Shown piece after piece: positions 1 to 8,158 of a stretch of DNA of 11,297 bases (position 1 is its first letter; each line of letters starts with the position of its first letter). Origin of the DNA: Phoronis pallida (Eukaryota > Phoronida > Phoronidae); assembly GCA_028565715.1 (NCBI GenBank), contig JAOXYC010212128.1:1-11297 (forward strand), read 5' to 3'. Under the pieces are notes generated by a model, which saw nothing but the letters and a program-made list of their open reading frames with translations, was not told the DNA's origin and made no database searches. The position numbers and the translations under genes are program-made.

Positions 1-499
1 ATAATACAGATCATTAAACAATTTTAAATTTAATTAAAATTCACCAGTCTTCAAAGTAAAAACACTAAAGAAATGAAGTATAAATATATAAAACATAATT
101 CTTAAACAAATAGCTTCTTAACAAATTTTAAAATTGTTCAGAGACACAATAATGCAGACCAACCTATCACTCTCAAGTCTGTTGACTGATCGGCTGGTCA
201 GAATAGCAAATAAAAGAGGCAATTTTATTATTTACAAAAATACATTGACGGCTATTTATTAATGGTAAAGATAAACTTTTCTAATTCAGTTTTTGAGCAA
301 ATTTATTTATGCAGGGTCAACATGAAGTTGTACGAGACATAAAAAGAAAACGCTAAGAAATCTATACATTGGATTGACAGTTAAACTTGAATATTCAAAC
401 AAATCTGGTGAAAAACAAAAATTCAAAAATCAATCATTTTACCATTGATAAATAGTGTCAAATGCCTTTTAACAATACATAATTAACGTCAAAGAATGA
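1..499 (-). other. Putative 3' UTR and downstream flank of the glypican-like gene
   Basis: This stretch follows the stop codon on the minus strand. It is AT-rich with no credible open frame on either strand. Several AATAAA hexamers occur on the minus strand (plus-strand tttatt at 302-307, 255-260 and 224-229), so the transcript probably ends 200-300 nt after the stop. The exact end cannot be read from the sequence. Confidence 0.5.
224..229 (-). terminator. Candidate poly(A) signal AATAAA
   Basis: The minus strand reads AATAAA here, about 270 nt past the stop codon, and a TG-rich patch including GGTTGGTCTG lies about 55-70 nt further downstream. It is the best of three hexamers because of that downstream element, but AATAAA is frequent by chance in DNA this AT-rich. 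Confidence 0.3.
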
Positions 500-669
500 T
501 TATCCAATGAATAAGGCAACTATTAGTGGTGGTATTAACGCTAAGACTGTTCTGTGTAGGTTGGTCGCACTGTTTCCACCATTGTCCAAACTTTCACCTA
601 TTTTCCCTGATGATTTTGCACCTGTGTTTTTCGGGGTTGTCTCAAAGAACTCTTCGCCAAACTCTGGTT
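500..669 (-). CDS. Glypican-like gene, terminal exon with GPI-anchor signal and stop
   Basis: The exon follows a clean acceptor on the minus strand, CTTTTGTTCACAG, and runs 170 nt to a TAA at 500-502. Two bases complete the split phase-1 codon and 55 further codons precede the stop. The peptide begins PEFGEEFFETTPKN, continues as a polar Gly/Ser/Lys linker, and ends NGGNSATNLHRT followed by VLALIPPLIVALFIG. Small residues (N, G, S, A), a short polar spacer and a hydrophobic run ending exactly at the stop form the textbook GPI-transamidase signal. The omega site is most likely the Asn or Ser of GGNSA. The absence of any cytoplasmic tail rules against syndecan and other transmembrane proteoglycans. 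Human GPC1/4/6 tails, as I recall, have a few cysteines after the Ser-Gly site; none occurs here. The final protein would be tethered to the outer leaflet. Confidence 0.85.
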
Positions 670-1446
670 CTGTGAACAAAAGAAAGTAGATTTGATATGG
701 AAATGAATTCTAATAGTGACAAAAGGAACAGGTTTTTCACGATTTTTTTCAAATGCATGCTATGAACATAAAGCTGAAACACACTTCAAATAAACTAAAC
801 GTCACACAAAATCAGCTTGAATAATTCCATGGTAGCCTTTTTAACAACTTAAAAGTTTCTTTGGACACCCGCATAAAATTCACAGTTCACTGAGTTTTTT
901 CAATTGAAGAAAAAATATGGAATTAAAATTCATTTAAAAATATCATTTAAATATAGCAGTTTATTTGGTATTGTTGTCTTAAGTTTCTGATGGAATGAGT
1001 GGATGGTGGCAAAAGAAACTTTCTGATAAAAACGGAAAAATGATTTGTACCGGTAAATTTTTGATTTTTTTGTAAACAACCCAATTTTGTCCAATCCTTT
1101 CAAAATTGCATTAACATTTCAATCCCAATGCTCACTGGTGGTCTTTAAGAGGAAAAAAATACACAAATCCGATCAATCTTTTTTTTTATTTGTTGTGTGA
1201 ATAAAGCTGTTTAAGAAATTTCATGCCAGGCAATCTCCTCTTTAAAATCCATATTTTGGAATGTCAATTGAAAAGAAAGTGTCTTAAAAAGAAGTATTTC
1301 CCACAATCATGCAAATTAAACTCAATTACTTGAAAAGCAAGACATGAGAACACCCCAATTCAATCAATAAAGACATTCTTAAAAAATATGAGAACCACTC
1401 AAAAATGAAATGGTCAAGCCCAAAAACGCAATCTTTAATCACTTAC
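670..1446 (-). other. Intron between micro-exon and terminal exon (phase 1)
   Basis: The 777-bp intron has donor GTAAGTGA and acceptor TTGTTCACAG on the minus strand. It consists of AT-rich sequence with short A and T runs. I see no other gene, clear repeat or conserved structure in it. Confidence 0.7.
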
Positions 1447-1482
1447 GATGTGAATAGTTTTCATCAGTAGTTGGAGGCGATG
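1447..1482 (-). CDS. Glypican-like gene, 36-nt micro-exon (possible cassette exon)
   Basis: On the minus strand a TAATTTTTCTTAAG acceptor, with a CTAAT branch-point candidate just upstream, is followed 36 nt later by a perfect GTAAGT donor. Both flanking introns are phase 1, matching the exon before (2270-2480) and after (500-669). In that phase it is open: with the borrowed bases it reads T, SPPTTDENYSH, Q, a Pro/Thr-rich linker between the heparan-sulfate site and the GPI tail. Thr and Ser here could accept O-glycans. Because its length is a multiple of three and its phases are symmetric, skipping it keeps the frame and simply joins GG-K-PEFGE. It may therefore be alternatively spliced. It is too short for ordinary ORF searches; the call rests on splice signals and phase match, with no homology support. 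Confidence 0.72.
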
Positions 1483-2269
1483 CTTAAGAAAAATTACATT
1501 AGATGTTATCATCTTTTTAGAAATGGGTGGCAGAGTGGCCCACTTCCTTAGTGGCATATTTCATTAATTAATAGTACTTCACTTTCTGTATACCCTATTA
1601 ACCAAATTCCTGCTACTACGTTTTTCCTTGTCAAGAAAAAGGCAAGGCAAATCACAACTTTTAAATTTTTGGTCTTGATTTTTAAGATGATTAATTTAGG
1701 TTAATTTTACAAAGCTCTAAAAATTAATTAGGACTAGATAATGTCTACAAAGCGCGTATGTAGCCCGTTTGCACCACTGGCTCTATTTAATATGATCATT
1801 TGCCAGAAAAAAGCAACTGTCGCATTGTATTTGCCAGCAAAAAGAGGCACATTTTTGTGAAGACAAGCATAGCACTTCATCATAATGATCCACAATGCAA
1901 TGTCCAAAATGGCTGGCCTTGCATATCACTTTTTAATTGTCAATGGTTCTGTAGACCTTTTGATATTATAAGATAATTGTTTTTTACCAAAATCGAAGAA
2001 CAAAGTTTAATGACGTAGCTTTAAATATATTCATGTCGATATATTAAATATATTTATAGCTAAGTTAATATTAAACTTTGTTCTCAGATTTGTGTCAAAT
2101 GCTACCCAGTTGAGATATCACGCAGTTGCAGTAAGTAAAAGGTTGATGAAATAAGGTCAATGGTCATGGAACCTTGTGATTCTGGGGTCTTATCTTTTCC
2201 CAACAATATCCTACGACTGACCAAGACCAAAATATGATAAAGTTTGAAAATAAATCAAGGTCTACATAC
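1483..2269 (-). other. Intron before the micro-exon (phase 1)
   Basis: The 787-bp intron has donor GTATGTAG and acceptor TTTTTCTTAAG on the minus strand. It contains the inverted repeat at 1997-2084. The rest shows no open frame or recognisable element. Confidence 0.7.
1997..2084. repeat. AT-rich inverted repeat, small MITE-like hairpin
   Basis: The arms are about 35 nt each: outer AGAACAAAGTTTAAT at 1997 pairs exactly with ATTAAACTTTGTTCT ending at 2084, and the pairing continues inward through GTAGCTTTAAATATAT against ATATATTTATAGCTA with small gaps. The centre is TA-rich. No target-site duplication is evident, so it may be a worn MITE or simply a hairpin. Confidence 0.6.
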
Positions 2270-2480
2270 TGCCTCCTTTTGGTGGGAAGGGATTATACGG
2301 TGAATGTCCACTTCCGCTTCCTGATTCGTCAGCGTAATCTTCGTCATCTTGATAGTTGGGCGTTGAGCCCAGTTCTCTCGGTAAATCTTCGGACAAGTAC
2401 GGGTCGTAAACCTGTGAAGCCCAATTTGGTTGATCAGACTGGGCGGGTTCCAAATCCATGGCAACTTTGTGGTCAAGTTC
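2270..2480 (-). CDS. Glypican-like gene, exon with heparan-sulfate attachment cluster
   Basis: This 211-nt exon starts after a TTTCACAG acceptor and ends at CA|GTATGT, both close to consensus. It begins in phase 0, exactly matching the end of the exon at 6038-6161, and holds 70 codons plus one base (phase 1). The peptide opens ELDHKVAMDLEPAQ, which continues the basic helix of the previous exon. It then becomes an unstructured, acidic, proline-rich stalk and contains DDEDYADESGSGSG near residues 48-61. Three consecutive Ser-Gly pairs directly after an acidic cluster are the standard signal for heparan-sulfate addition by xylosyltransferase in the Golgi, and glypicans carry such a site close to the membrane anchor. 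It ends in a Pro/Gly-rich PYNPFPPKGG. There is no cysteine. A syndecan ectodomain has similar acid-Ser-Gly motifs, but the GPI-like terminus two exons on argues for glypican. The exon itself is well supported; family assignment rests on all four exons together. Confidence 0.88.
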
Positions 2481-2876
2481 CTGTGAAATAAATGAACAGT
2501 CAATTAATGAATGATAATTGTGAAGGAGACTGAATTTTGTGATAAAAATGAATGGAATTACAAAATTCATTCAAATTTTTTACATTTCACAAGCACATGT
2601 ATGAAATGGAAAATTAAATACCTTCATTTAGCATTATTTATAGATCAAACAATTTTGCATTCATTATTAAGTTTATTAAGTGATGGTCTATTCCTGGTGT
2701 AAAAATAACTTTCAAACTAACAATATTGTTAATAAAATTAATTTTTACATTGAAATATTGTGAATCGTGCCAAAAGGATAGCAAGTAAATCTGTGTTTAA
2801 CACTCGTGAATTTCCTAAAAGGATGTCTGCATAAATCAATGTGAAATGAATTCACACAAAAGTGATATAAAAAATC

Positions 2877-3323
2877 TTGGTCACAACCAATAACCTTCAT
2901 CTCTTGTTTAAGATGGTGCTCCATGCCAATTGGCCATTTTTTGACATTTTAAAAACATTTTAAGAAAAAATTAAGGTAATTTTGTTAACCGGCTTGTAAC
3001 AATCATTTTCAAATGATTCCTGTGTCAATAGAGTTTGCTGTTATCAACTTATACTCCTTTGAATTTACCACTTTTCAATGGGAACCCCAAAAAGAGATGA
3101 AATTCAAAAGAGTATAAGTTGACTAACAGCATACTCTATTGACACATGAAATTGATTTTTTCAAGCAGGTTAACAAAAACATGTCTCATTTCTTGGAAAT
3201 TTTACTTTTTCTGAAAATATTTGAAAAAATGTCAGAAAATGGCCAATCAGTGTGGAGCACCAATTTAAAATCTTACTGAAGGTAATCCAATAGAAGATGA
3301 ACGAACATCTATGTTGTGACCAA
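2877..3323. mobile_element. 447-bp foldback (palindromic) element, non-autonomous
   Basis: Nearly the whole element folds on itself. The ends are TTGGTCACAAC (2877-2887) and its exact complement GTTGTGACCAA (3313-3323). Inner landmarks pair in the right order: TTGGTGCTCCA/GGTGCTCCA with GGCCATTTT, TTTTGTTAACC, TGTGTCAATAGAGT and CAACTTATACTC. The inner arms 3021-3066 and 3100-3146 are about 90 percent identical; outer parts are more worn. The centre is roughly 3067-3099. There is no coding capacity and no clear target duplication, so the family (MITE or foldback) is not assigned. If transcribed inside the intron it would make a long imperfect double-stranded RNA. Confidence 0.8.
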
Positions 3324-4366
3324 TGCAATAATTATGTTGAAACAAAAAACTGTCCCAATCCATTTTTAAATGTGTTTATTTTACATCTCTAAGTCATGTC
3401 AGACTCAATCTTTATTAAAAGTGTATTTTCCTGGTTGTAAACTAGAAATAAGATGGGACAGGCATCAACCGATGGATAAAATATTGAAATGGTGTGTAGG
3501 CTGCATTCATGATACACTTTATAAGAGCATGCATGGGGATCTGTGGCAAAAACTACAGGTTCAAAATAATCATGGTTTTATATAAACTGATGACATGGTT
3601 TATACTCGAACTTACGCAAATGGGGAAAGTGCATGGAATTATGCCAATTGAACATTAAAATAATTTACCAAATAAACACAATTTTCGTGCCACATTTATA
3701 ACTTTGTGAATTAATATATATTTGGTTAGCCGGAGTCTCAGTCTAAAACAACAAGTGGGGTTAGTGTGTTCTGGTGATTCCTATACACAATGTAATAAAA
3801 ACACACTGCAGTTTTCTGTGGAAATAAAAACAAAAAACAAATGAAAAGTTAAATCCAGTTGTCTAGAACAACAGCGTCTCTGTTGTGGTCACACTCAAAT
3901 TGCAAACCACGTCTTCAAAAGCTTTGACCAAGGGAGCTATTTGACAAAATGCCTCGCATTACATGTTTCATCTATAGAATTTAAATAAAATATAAACTGA
4001 ATCCTCATTTTTGGTGTAAAAATCTGAAAAATTATGTAATTTTTCAAAATGATAGGTTTTTTAGGAAAATTTCAGAAATATTTTTTTAAGGCTAGGTAAA
4101 CCAAATCTAAAAAAAAAGAGATTTGCAAGCTAAGGCATAGCTTTGTCAAAATGAGGCTCATTTGGTCACATGACTCGTGAGGTGATCACTCGTTGTTCGA
4201 CTATATATACGTACCATGCAAAAGAACCTCTCGCCCAAAGTTGTAATGCATACATTGAAAATACAGAGCAAACTACATCAACATTTCATAGAGCTAAATC
4301 ACGATTCAATAATTTTAAGAAAGAGATCAATGCAGAACAATACCATGCACAAAATTATATAATCTA

Positions 4367-4518
4367 CAGGGGCAGATTTAAGGGGGCGCGCAGCCGGCAT
4401 GCCCCCCTCCCCCCTTTTACAGGCTTTTTTATTGAAAATGTCCACTTTTTCATAGTTTTTCGGTCATCTGGACGTAAGGGCGCCCCCCCTCTTTCATAAT
4501 ATTCTGTATACGCCCCTG
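4367..4518. mobile_element. Short TIR element with GC-rich ends (hAT-like MITE, tentative)
   Basis: It begins CAGGGGCAGATTTAAGGGGG and ends with CGCCCCTG, so the outer eight bases are near-perfect inverted repeats; inside lie complementary G-rich and C-rich tracts (GGGGGCGC and GCGCCCCCCC). Ends of the type CAGGGGCGGAT are common in hAT-like MITEs of marine invertebrates, from general knowledge. No convincing 8-bp target duplication flanks it (ATAATCTA against ATATATAT), so it is either old or the edges are slightly wrong. Its GC content stands out sharply from the surrounding intron. Frames crossing it on both strands are fortuitous. Confidence 0.55.
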
Positions 4519-4568
4519 ATATATATTGTAAGCCCCATATCACACTGTTCATTTTTAGTGGATCCCCC

Positions 4569-4576
4569 CATTTTTC
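4569..4576. repeat. Left target-site duplication of the 111-bp MITE
   Basis: CATTTTTC abuts the left TIR and is repeated exactly at 4688-4695 abutting the right TIR. Confidence 0.82.
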
Positions 4577-4687
4577 GGTACAAGTCGAATAAGTTGGTCC
4601 CTCGTTTATTTGCGTCATTCAGTCAATGTGTTTCCAACGACTAAATAACGGAAGTTATACGAGGGACCAACTTATTCGACTTGTACC
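4577..4687. mobile_element. Intact 111-bp MITE with perfect 29-bp TIRs
   Basis: The first 29 bases (4577-4605, starting GGTACAAGTCGAATAAG) are the exact reverse complement of the last 29 (4659-4687), with a 53-nt non-coding centre. The element is flanked on both sides by the same 8-mer CATTTTTC (4569-4576 and 4688-4695), a perfect target-site duplication. Length, perfect TIRs and 8-bp duplication define a MITE mobilised by a DNA transposase. An 8-bp duplication fits hAT, P, Novosib or Merlin types; the GG start is unlike the usual CAG/TAG of hAT and may point to Merlin, but the superfamily is unresolved. Identical arms mean recent insertion or strong homogenisation. Confidence 0.88.
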
Positions 4688-4695
4688 CATTTTTC
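4688..4695. repeat. Right target-site duplication of the 111-bp MITE
   Basis: CATTTTTC follows the right TIR directly and matches the left copy at 4569-4576 base for base. Confidence 0.82.
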
Positions 4696-4737
4696 AATCA
4701 AGTGAAGAATATTGGGAGCAGATCTCCATTCAAACAT

Positions 4738-4808
4738 GTTTGGTTGAAAACACATCAACATTCTGCACTGCTTATTTTACGGAGCGTTTTTTCGTATCTA
4801 CGAAATAA
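4738..4808 (+). repeat. Dispersed repeat, copy A
   Basis: This stretch of about 71 bp, from GTTTGGTTGAAAACACA to GTATCTACGAAATAA, matches 7843-7915 in the same orientation at roughly four-fifths identity by eye, with a 2-bp gap. It is probably a fragment of an old repeat family. In copy A the frame reads LVENTSTFCTAYFTERFF, and the same frame in copy B reads LVENTAPLCNAYFIEQLF, so a decayed protein-coding origin is possible but unproven. Confidence 0.65.
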
Positions 4809-5908
4809 ATGTCTATCAAGTGAAGACAAATACTTCTTTTATTCAAACAAGTTCAATTAGAATATTCTAAGAATCACTTTAGAATAATTTAATATTAAAA
4901 TGGCTGTACCAGCACATCAAAGGATAGTGTACTTAAAATTCACAATTCCGAAGAAATGGTATAATTTCTAGTAAAATTCATGGAACAGATGAAAGGGAAC
5001 ATCAATTGTCATACACATATCTCAAAGTCATACATTGAGTAGAATATACACAGGAAATCCGTGTTGTTAAATCTGGCTTTTCAAATTTAATTTTCATGTT
5101 TATATCCTTCGGAACGGAAATTGAGAGAAAATGACCAATCAGTACCGCCCTTAATTATCATTAATCTAACATTTACAGAGAACCAATTTTGAAAGGAAGT
5201 CTTGGTAATACGCCTGAAACAATTTACCCAGTTATTGCAAACTGAACGTTGGTTGATTTTTGTATCCAATGTTGCAATTTTTTTAATAATATGGGGCTGA
5301 TTATTGGGAGGTTTACCTCAAAATACTTTTTATGCAGTAAAAACATAAAAAAATTCATTATATTCAAAAACTCAGCATGTTCTGTCGCAATTGAAATTTC
5401 ATTTTTTATACACCCAAAAACGCCCGCCAATGGCATTCTATAGAAAACACTCAAACCTGACATTTCCTCCATTGAATTCATACCAAATTAACACAGTTTT
5501 TAAAGAGGCTAAGGAGGTTTCTTAAGTTTTCTTTGAAAGCCAAGGTTAACTCTAAGTGTAAGTCTAGACACCAAAGAATGGACTTTATTTGTCTGCAAAG
5601 GCTTTTTTGCTTCTAGGTAAATATTAAATTATTCATAACTTAAAATCTATTTAGCCTCAACGCAAACATAGAAGTGATTTCAAAAGGGAAACAAAATTTG
5701 CCAGCATGTGCAATAAAACATTGACGAGTCAAAACGATGCAGAAAGTAAAATGCCTGTAGCTTATTTTTGGGGTCTTGATTAACCCAATTTCCAAAAAAA
5801 GTTCATTAATATTACCCACAATTCCCTCTCATCAATAGCCAAGAATGGTATTGCAGAAGTTATAAACGCTTCCAGGGTCAGTGTTACAAAAAGAAGAAAA
5901 ACATGTCT

Positions 5909-5984
5909 AAAGATGCAAAAAGCCTTCACCTAAACATGAAGACATCGAAAAATATTGCAATCTAGATGTCTGTTTTGCATCTTT
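5909..5984. repeat. Intronic hairpin close to a splice donor
   Basis: AAAGATGCAAAA (5909-5920) is the exact complement of TTTTGCATCTTT (5973-5984). A second nested pair, GACATC (5941-5946) and GATGTC (5965-5970), lies within the loop. In the minus-strand transcript this structure sits 50-130 nt downstream of the GTACGT donor at 6037. A role in splicing is possible but only inferred. Confidence 0.4.
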
Positions 5985-6037
5985 TATGATTTTTGCAATA
6001 AAATGCAAAATTTAAAAATAGTTCTCTTTCTACGTAC

Positions 6038-6161
6038 CTTGTTTGTTTCTTGAAGTCTATGTCTCAGCTTTGTAACTGCTTGATTTCTTGATGAAACGGT
6101 CACTTCAGGATTATTTGTCAATTGTTCATTTAAATTCACCGGAGTTACTTCCTTGGTATAA
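6038..6161 (-). CDS. Glypican-like gene, internal exon with the conserved NNPEV segment
   Basis: This is a coding exon of a putative glypican, a cell-surface heparan-sulfate proteoglycan that modulates Wnt, Hedgehog, BMP and FGF signalling. On the minus strand it follows an acceptor ending TTTTGCAG and runs into a strong donor, AAG|GTACGTAG. One base completes a codon from the previous exon (phase 2), then 41 codons end in phase 0. The other two frames are not both open and phase-compatible. The peptide starts YTKEV, contains NLNEQLTNNPEV and ends KLRHRLQETNK. As I recall the family, vertebrate GPC1/2/4/6 proteins have at this point a segment RYLPE..., then L..Q.NNPEV, then a basic helix of the type LR.MT.KL. 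Tyr, Glu, Leu, Gln and NNPEV line up with at most a one-residue gap. The split first codon would be Arg if the preceding exon ends in CG, matching the family's GRY, but that is a guess. The 6.2-kb gene context, downstream Ser-Gly cluster and GPI-like tail support the call. The paralogue is not assigned. Confidence 0.8.
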
Positions 6162-7842
6162 CTGCAAAATAAAATGATCAGAATTATTATCCAAACTCTG
6201 CTAGTTCATGTACCTCACATTACTATCTTAGAAATCAAACTTTCTAGTAGGAGTAAAAAAATACTGTACACTCGAAAGAATTAGCCCACCCCCTGTTTAG
6301 AGAACACTTAGATTGTGATTATATGCTCAATTAAAATTGCCTATATTTGCTGATATGAGAATATGGTCATCCCAGGTTTTTATAGCAAATTACCAATGTT
6401 TATGCCTTGGGTGTGTTAGGGTACTTTTCTTAATGTAGAAGGAATACATTGCGGCTTAACACTGGTATATTTAGTTTTAACTATGTCAGCATCAGAGTGT
6501 CATTTTAATGTATTTCATTGAAATATAAAAGGTTATCTCCATTTTTTACAAATTGAGCAAAGTTTTTAAAAAAGAATTCTAATTTTTTTCCTAAATATTT
6601 AATTTTGATCAAATTTTATTACCATGACGTGACCGTCATTCCCATTTTATTAAACCTATACAAGCTCCATTCAAAGTCAAATTCTCAAAGTATCAAAACC
6701 TAGTGTATTTGAAACTCTTATCAATACGCAGATCAGGGTAAAATGTTTAAAGTTAGACCAATATTTGTACAGCATAAACACCCCACCCAACTAATGTAAA
6801 ACCCATATTTCATGTTTTGCCATTCAATTAACTACAAGGGATCATTATCGCTATTAACACAGTCATAACACCTTAAATTGCTGCAAAATATGGATGAAAA
6901 ACAAATGTTAGGCAAAAAAACAAATGTTAGACCGTTTAAAAGATCTTAGCTGCAAGGAAAAGTAAGATGCCAAACAAGATTGTCACGAGGACACTGTTGT
7001 TGAGTTCAATGATTTTTTGTTTTACAAATTTGAGTAATTAAATTTGCACCCATGGTTTGATTAATATGCAAGGAATGAATAAGGATTCAGGTTTTATTAA
7101 AAAAAAATTTAATGCATAAAAAAACATCAATTTTGAAAAGACGAAGACATTTTTTTTTTCTGTCTTCAAAATTTATCTCTTTTGACCAGTGAAAGCACAA
7201 ATCTATTTATATAAAAAAACATTCATTTGCAGTCATAATTATATTCCATAAATGATTCAAGCAGATAAAAACAGATTCTTTCACACAGTTCAATACTCAT
7301 GTACTTTAATATACAGCCATAATTTCATTAAACAAGCAATGATAAACGATTCAGTCTTTAACACCTTTTATTGGTGTACAAAAAATGTACCCTATACAAA
7401 CTATAGATAAGATATTGACATCAGCTTACAGAACAAACAGCAAGGTGGATGGTTAGCGATAACTATGTTAATATCAAAAGAAGGGCATAGTTTATCAGTT
7501 ATACTCAAATGACAAAATAAAACATATCTTAAGTCCATGTTATGTGCGCATGAATGAAGTCATTTATCAAGTTTTGTTGCCCGGGGCTCTAAATTCACAA
7601 AATTTATTTTCGGCTGACACCTGCGCTTTTATTTATCTTCAACTGTGTTTTTGACATTTGATGGTTGACCTGAGCTATGAATATTTAATAAAAAGACAAT
7701 ACGGCATATCATTTTTTAAATTTGGTTTATTTTCAATATTCCCCAAATATTGTCAATTAAGCCATCAAACATATTTGCCAAATCAAAAGCTGGTTTCATT
7801 TCTCTAGTTTTTTTACACCAATTTGTTCTAGCTTGTAGTTAC

Positions 7843-7915
7843 GTTTGGTTGAAAATACAGCACCATTGTGCAATGCTTATTTTATTGAGCAATTATTTTG
7901 GTATCTACGAAATAA
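7843..7915 (+). repeat. Dispersed repeat, copy B
   Basis: This is the second copy of the unit at 4738-4808, lying about 3.1 kb away in the neighbouring intronic region. Shared landmarks are GTTTGGTTGAAAA, TGCTTATTTTA and GTATCTACGAAATAA. An in-frame TAG just upstream (7836-7838) shows that it is not an intact gene. Flanking sequence on either side does not match copy A. Confidence 0.65.
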
Positions 7916-8158
7916 TTCTCTCTCACTCATTGGCAACTCACCCAACAACTGTCCAATCATCGCCATGAACAGATAAAATAAAATGTGTTAACAACAGCTT
8001 TTGTGCTTCATAATTCAATTAACATTCAAAAAGATCACATCGACATTGTATTATATTTACAATTTCTAAGAGACTAAAATCAAGGTAAATTCCAGTGGAA
8101 CAGATTCATAATTATTATAATATCATGCTTCCTGGATGGATAAAGAACTACATTTTAT

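Larger units (their letters stand above)
2481..6037 (-). other. Large repeat-rich intron (phase 0)
   Basis: The 3.6-kb intron is bounded by GTACGTAG and TTTCACAG on the minus strand. It hosts at least three separate inverted-repeat elements (2877-3323, 4367-4518, 4577-4687), one dispersed-repeat copy (4738-4808) and a short hairpin near the donor. Short open frames at 3370-3585, 4170-4499, 5087-5269 and 5224-5481 have no recognisable domains and are treated as chance. From about 4810 to 5900 I see nothing else. Confidence 0.7.

Noticed and set aside
507-689. 60-codon plus-strand frame
   Set aside because: It is the antisense shadow of the terminal glypican exon, which has splice acceptor, matching phase and a GPI-like tail.
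2270-2480. Assignment to syndecan because of the acidic stretch and Ser-Gly repeats
   Set aside because: The protein stops right after its hydrophobic tail, with no cytoplasmic EFYA-type domain, and the upstream exon has the glypican NNPEV segment.
2262-2570. Continuous minus-strand frame from an ATG at 2568-2570 read as a stand-alone small protein
   Set aside because: The first 30 residues are translated intron; the acceptor at 2481-2482 and the donor at 2268-2269 define the real exon inside it.
3608-3670. GTAAGT donor on the minus strand near 3612
   Set aside because: No AG acceptor within a reasonable distance upstream and no phase-0 open frame.
4196-4215. TATATATA box as a promoter
   Set aside because: No coding region or initiator follows it, and TA runs are common in this DNA.
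4170-4808. Short open frames at 4170-4499, 4364-4618 and 4626-4808
   Set aside because: They run across element boundaries (the GC-rich TIR element and the MITE) and show no domain or consistent codon use.
5087-5481. Two overlapping minus-strand frames of 60 and 85 codons
   Set aside because: They are in different frames, have no recognised motifs and no splice context in the phase needed; best treated as chance intronic frames.
7750-7968. 72-codon plus-strand frame
   Set aside because: It overlaps the dispersed repeat in a different frame from the one shared with copy A and has no known motif.
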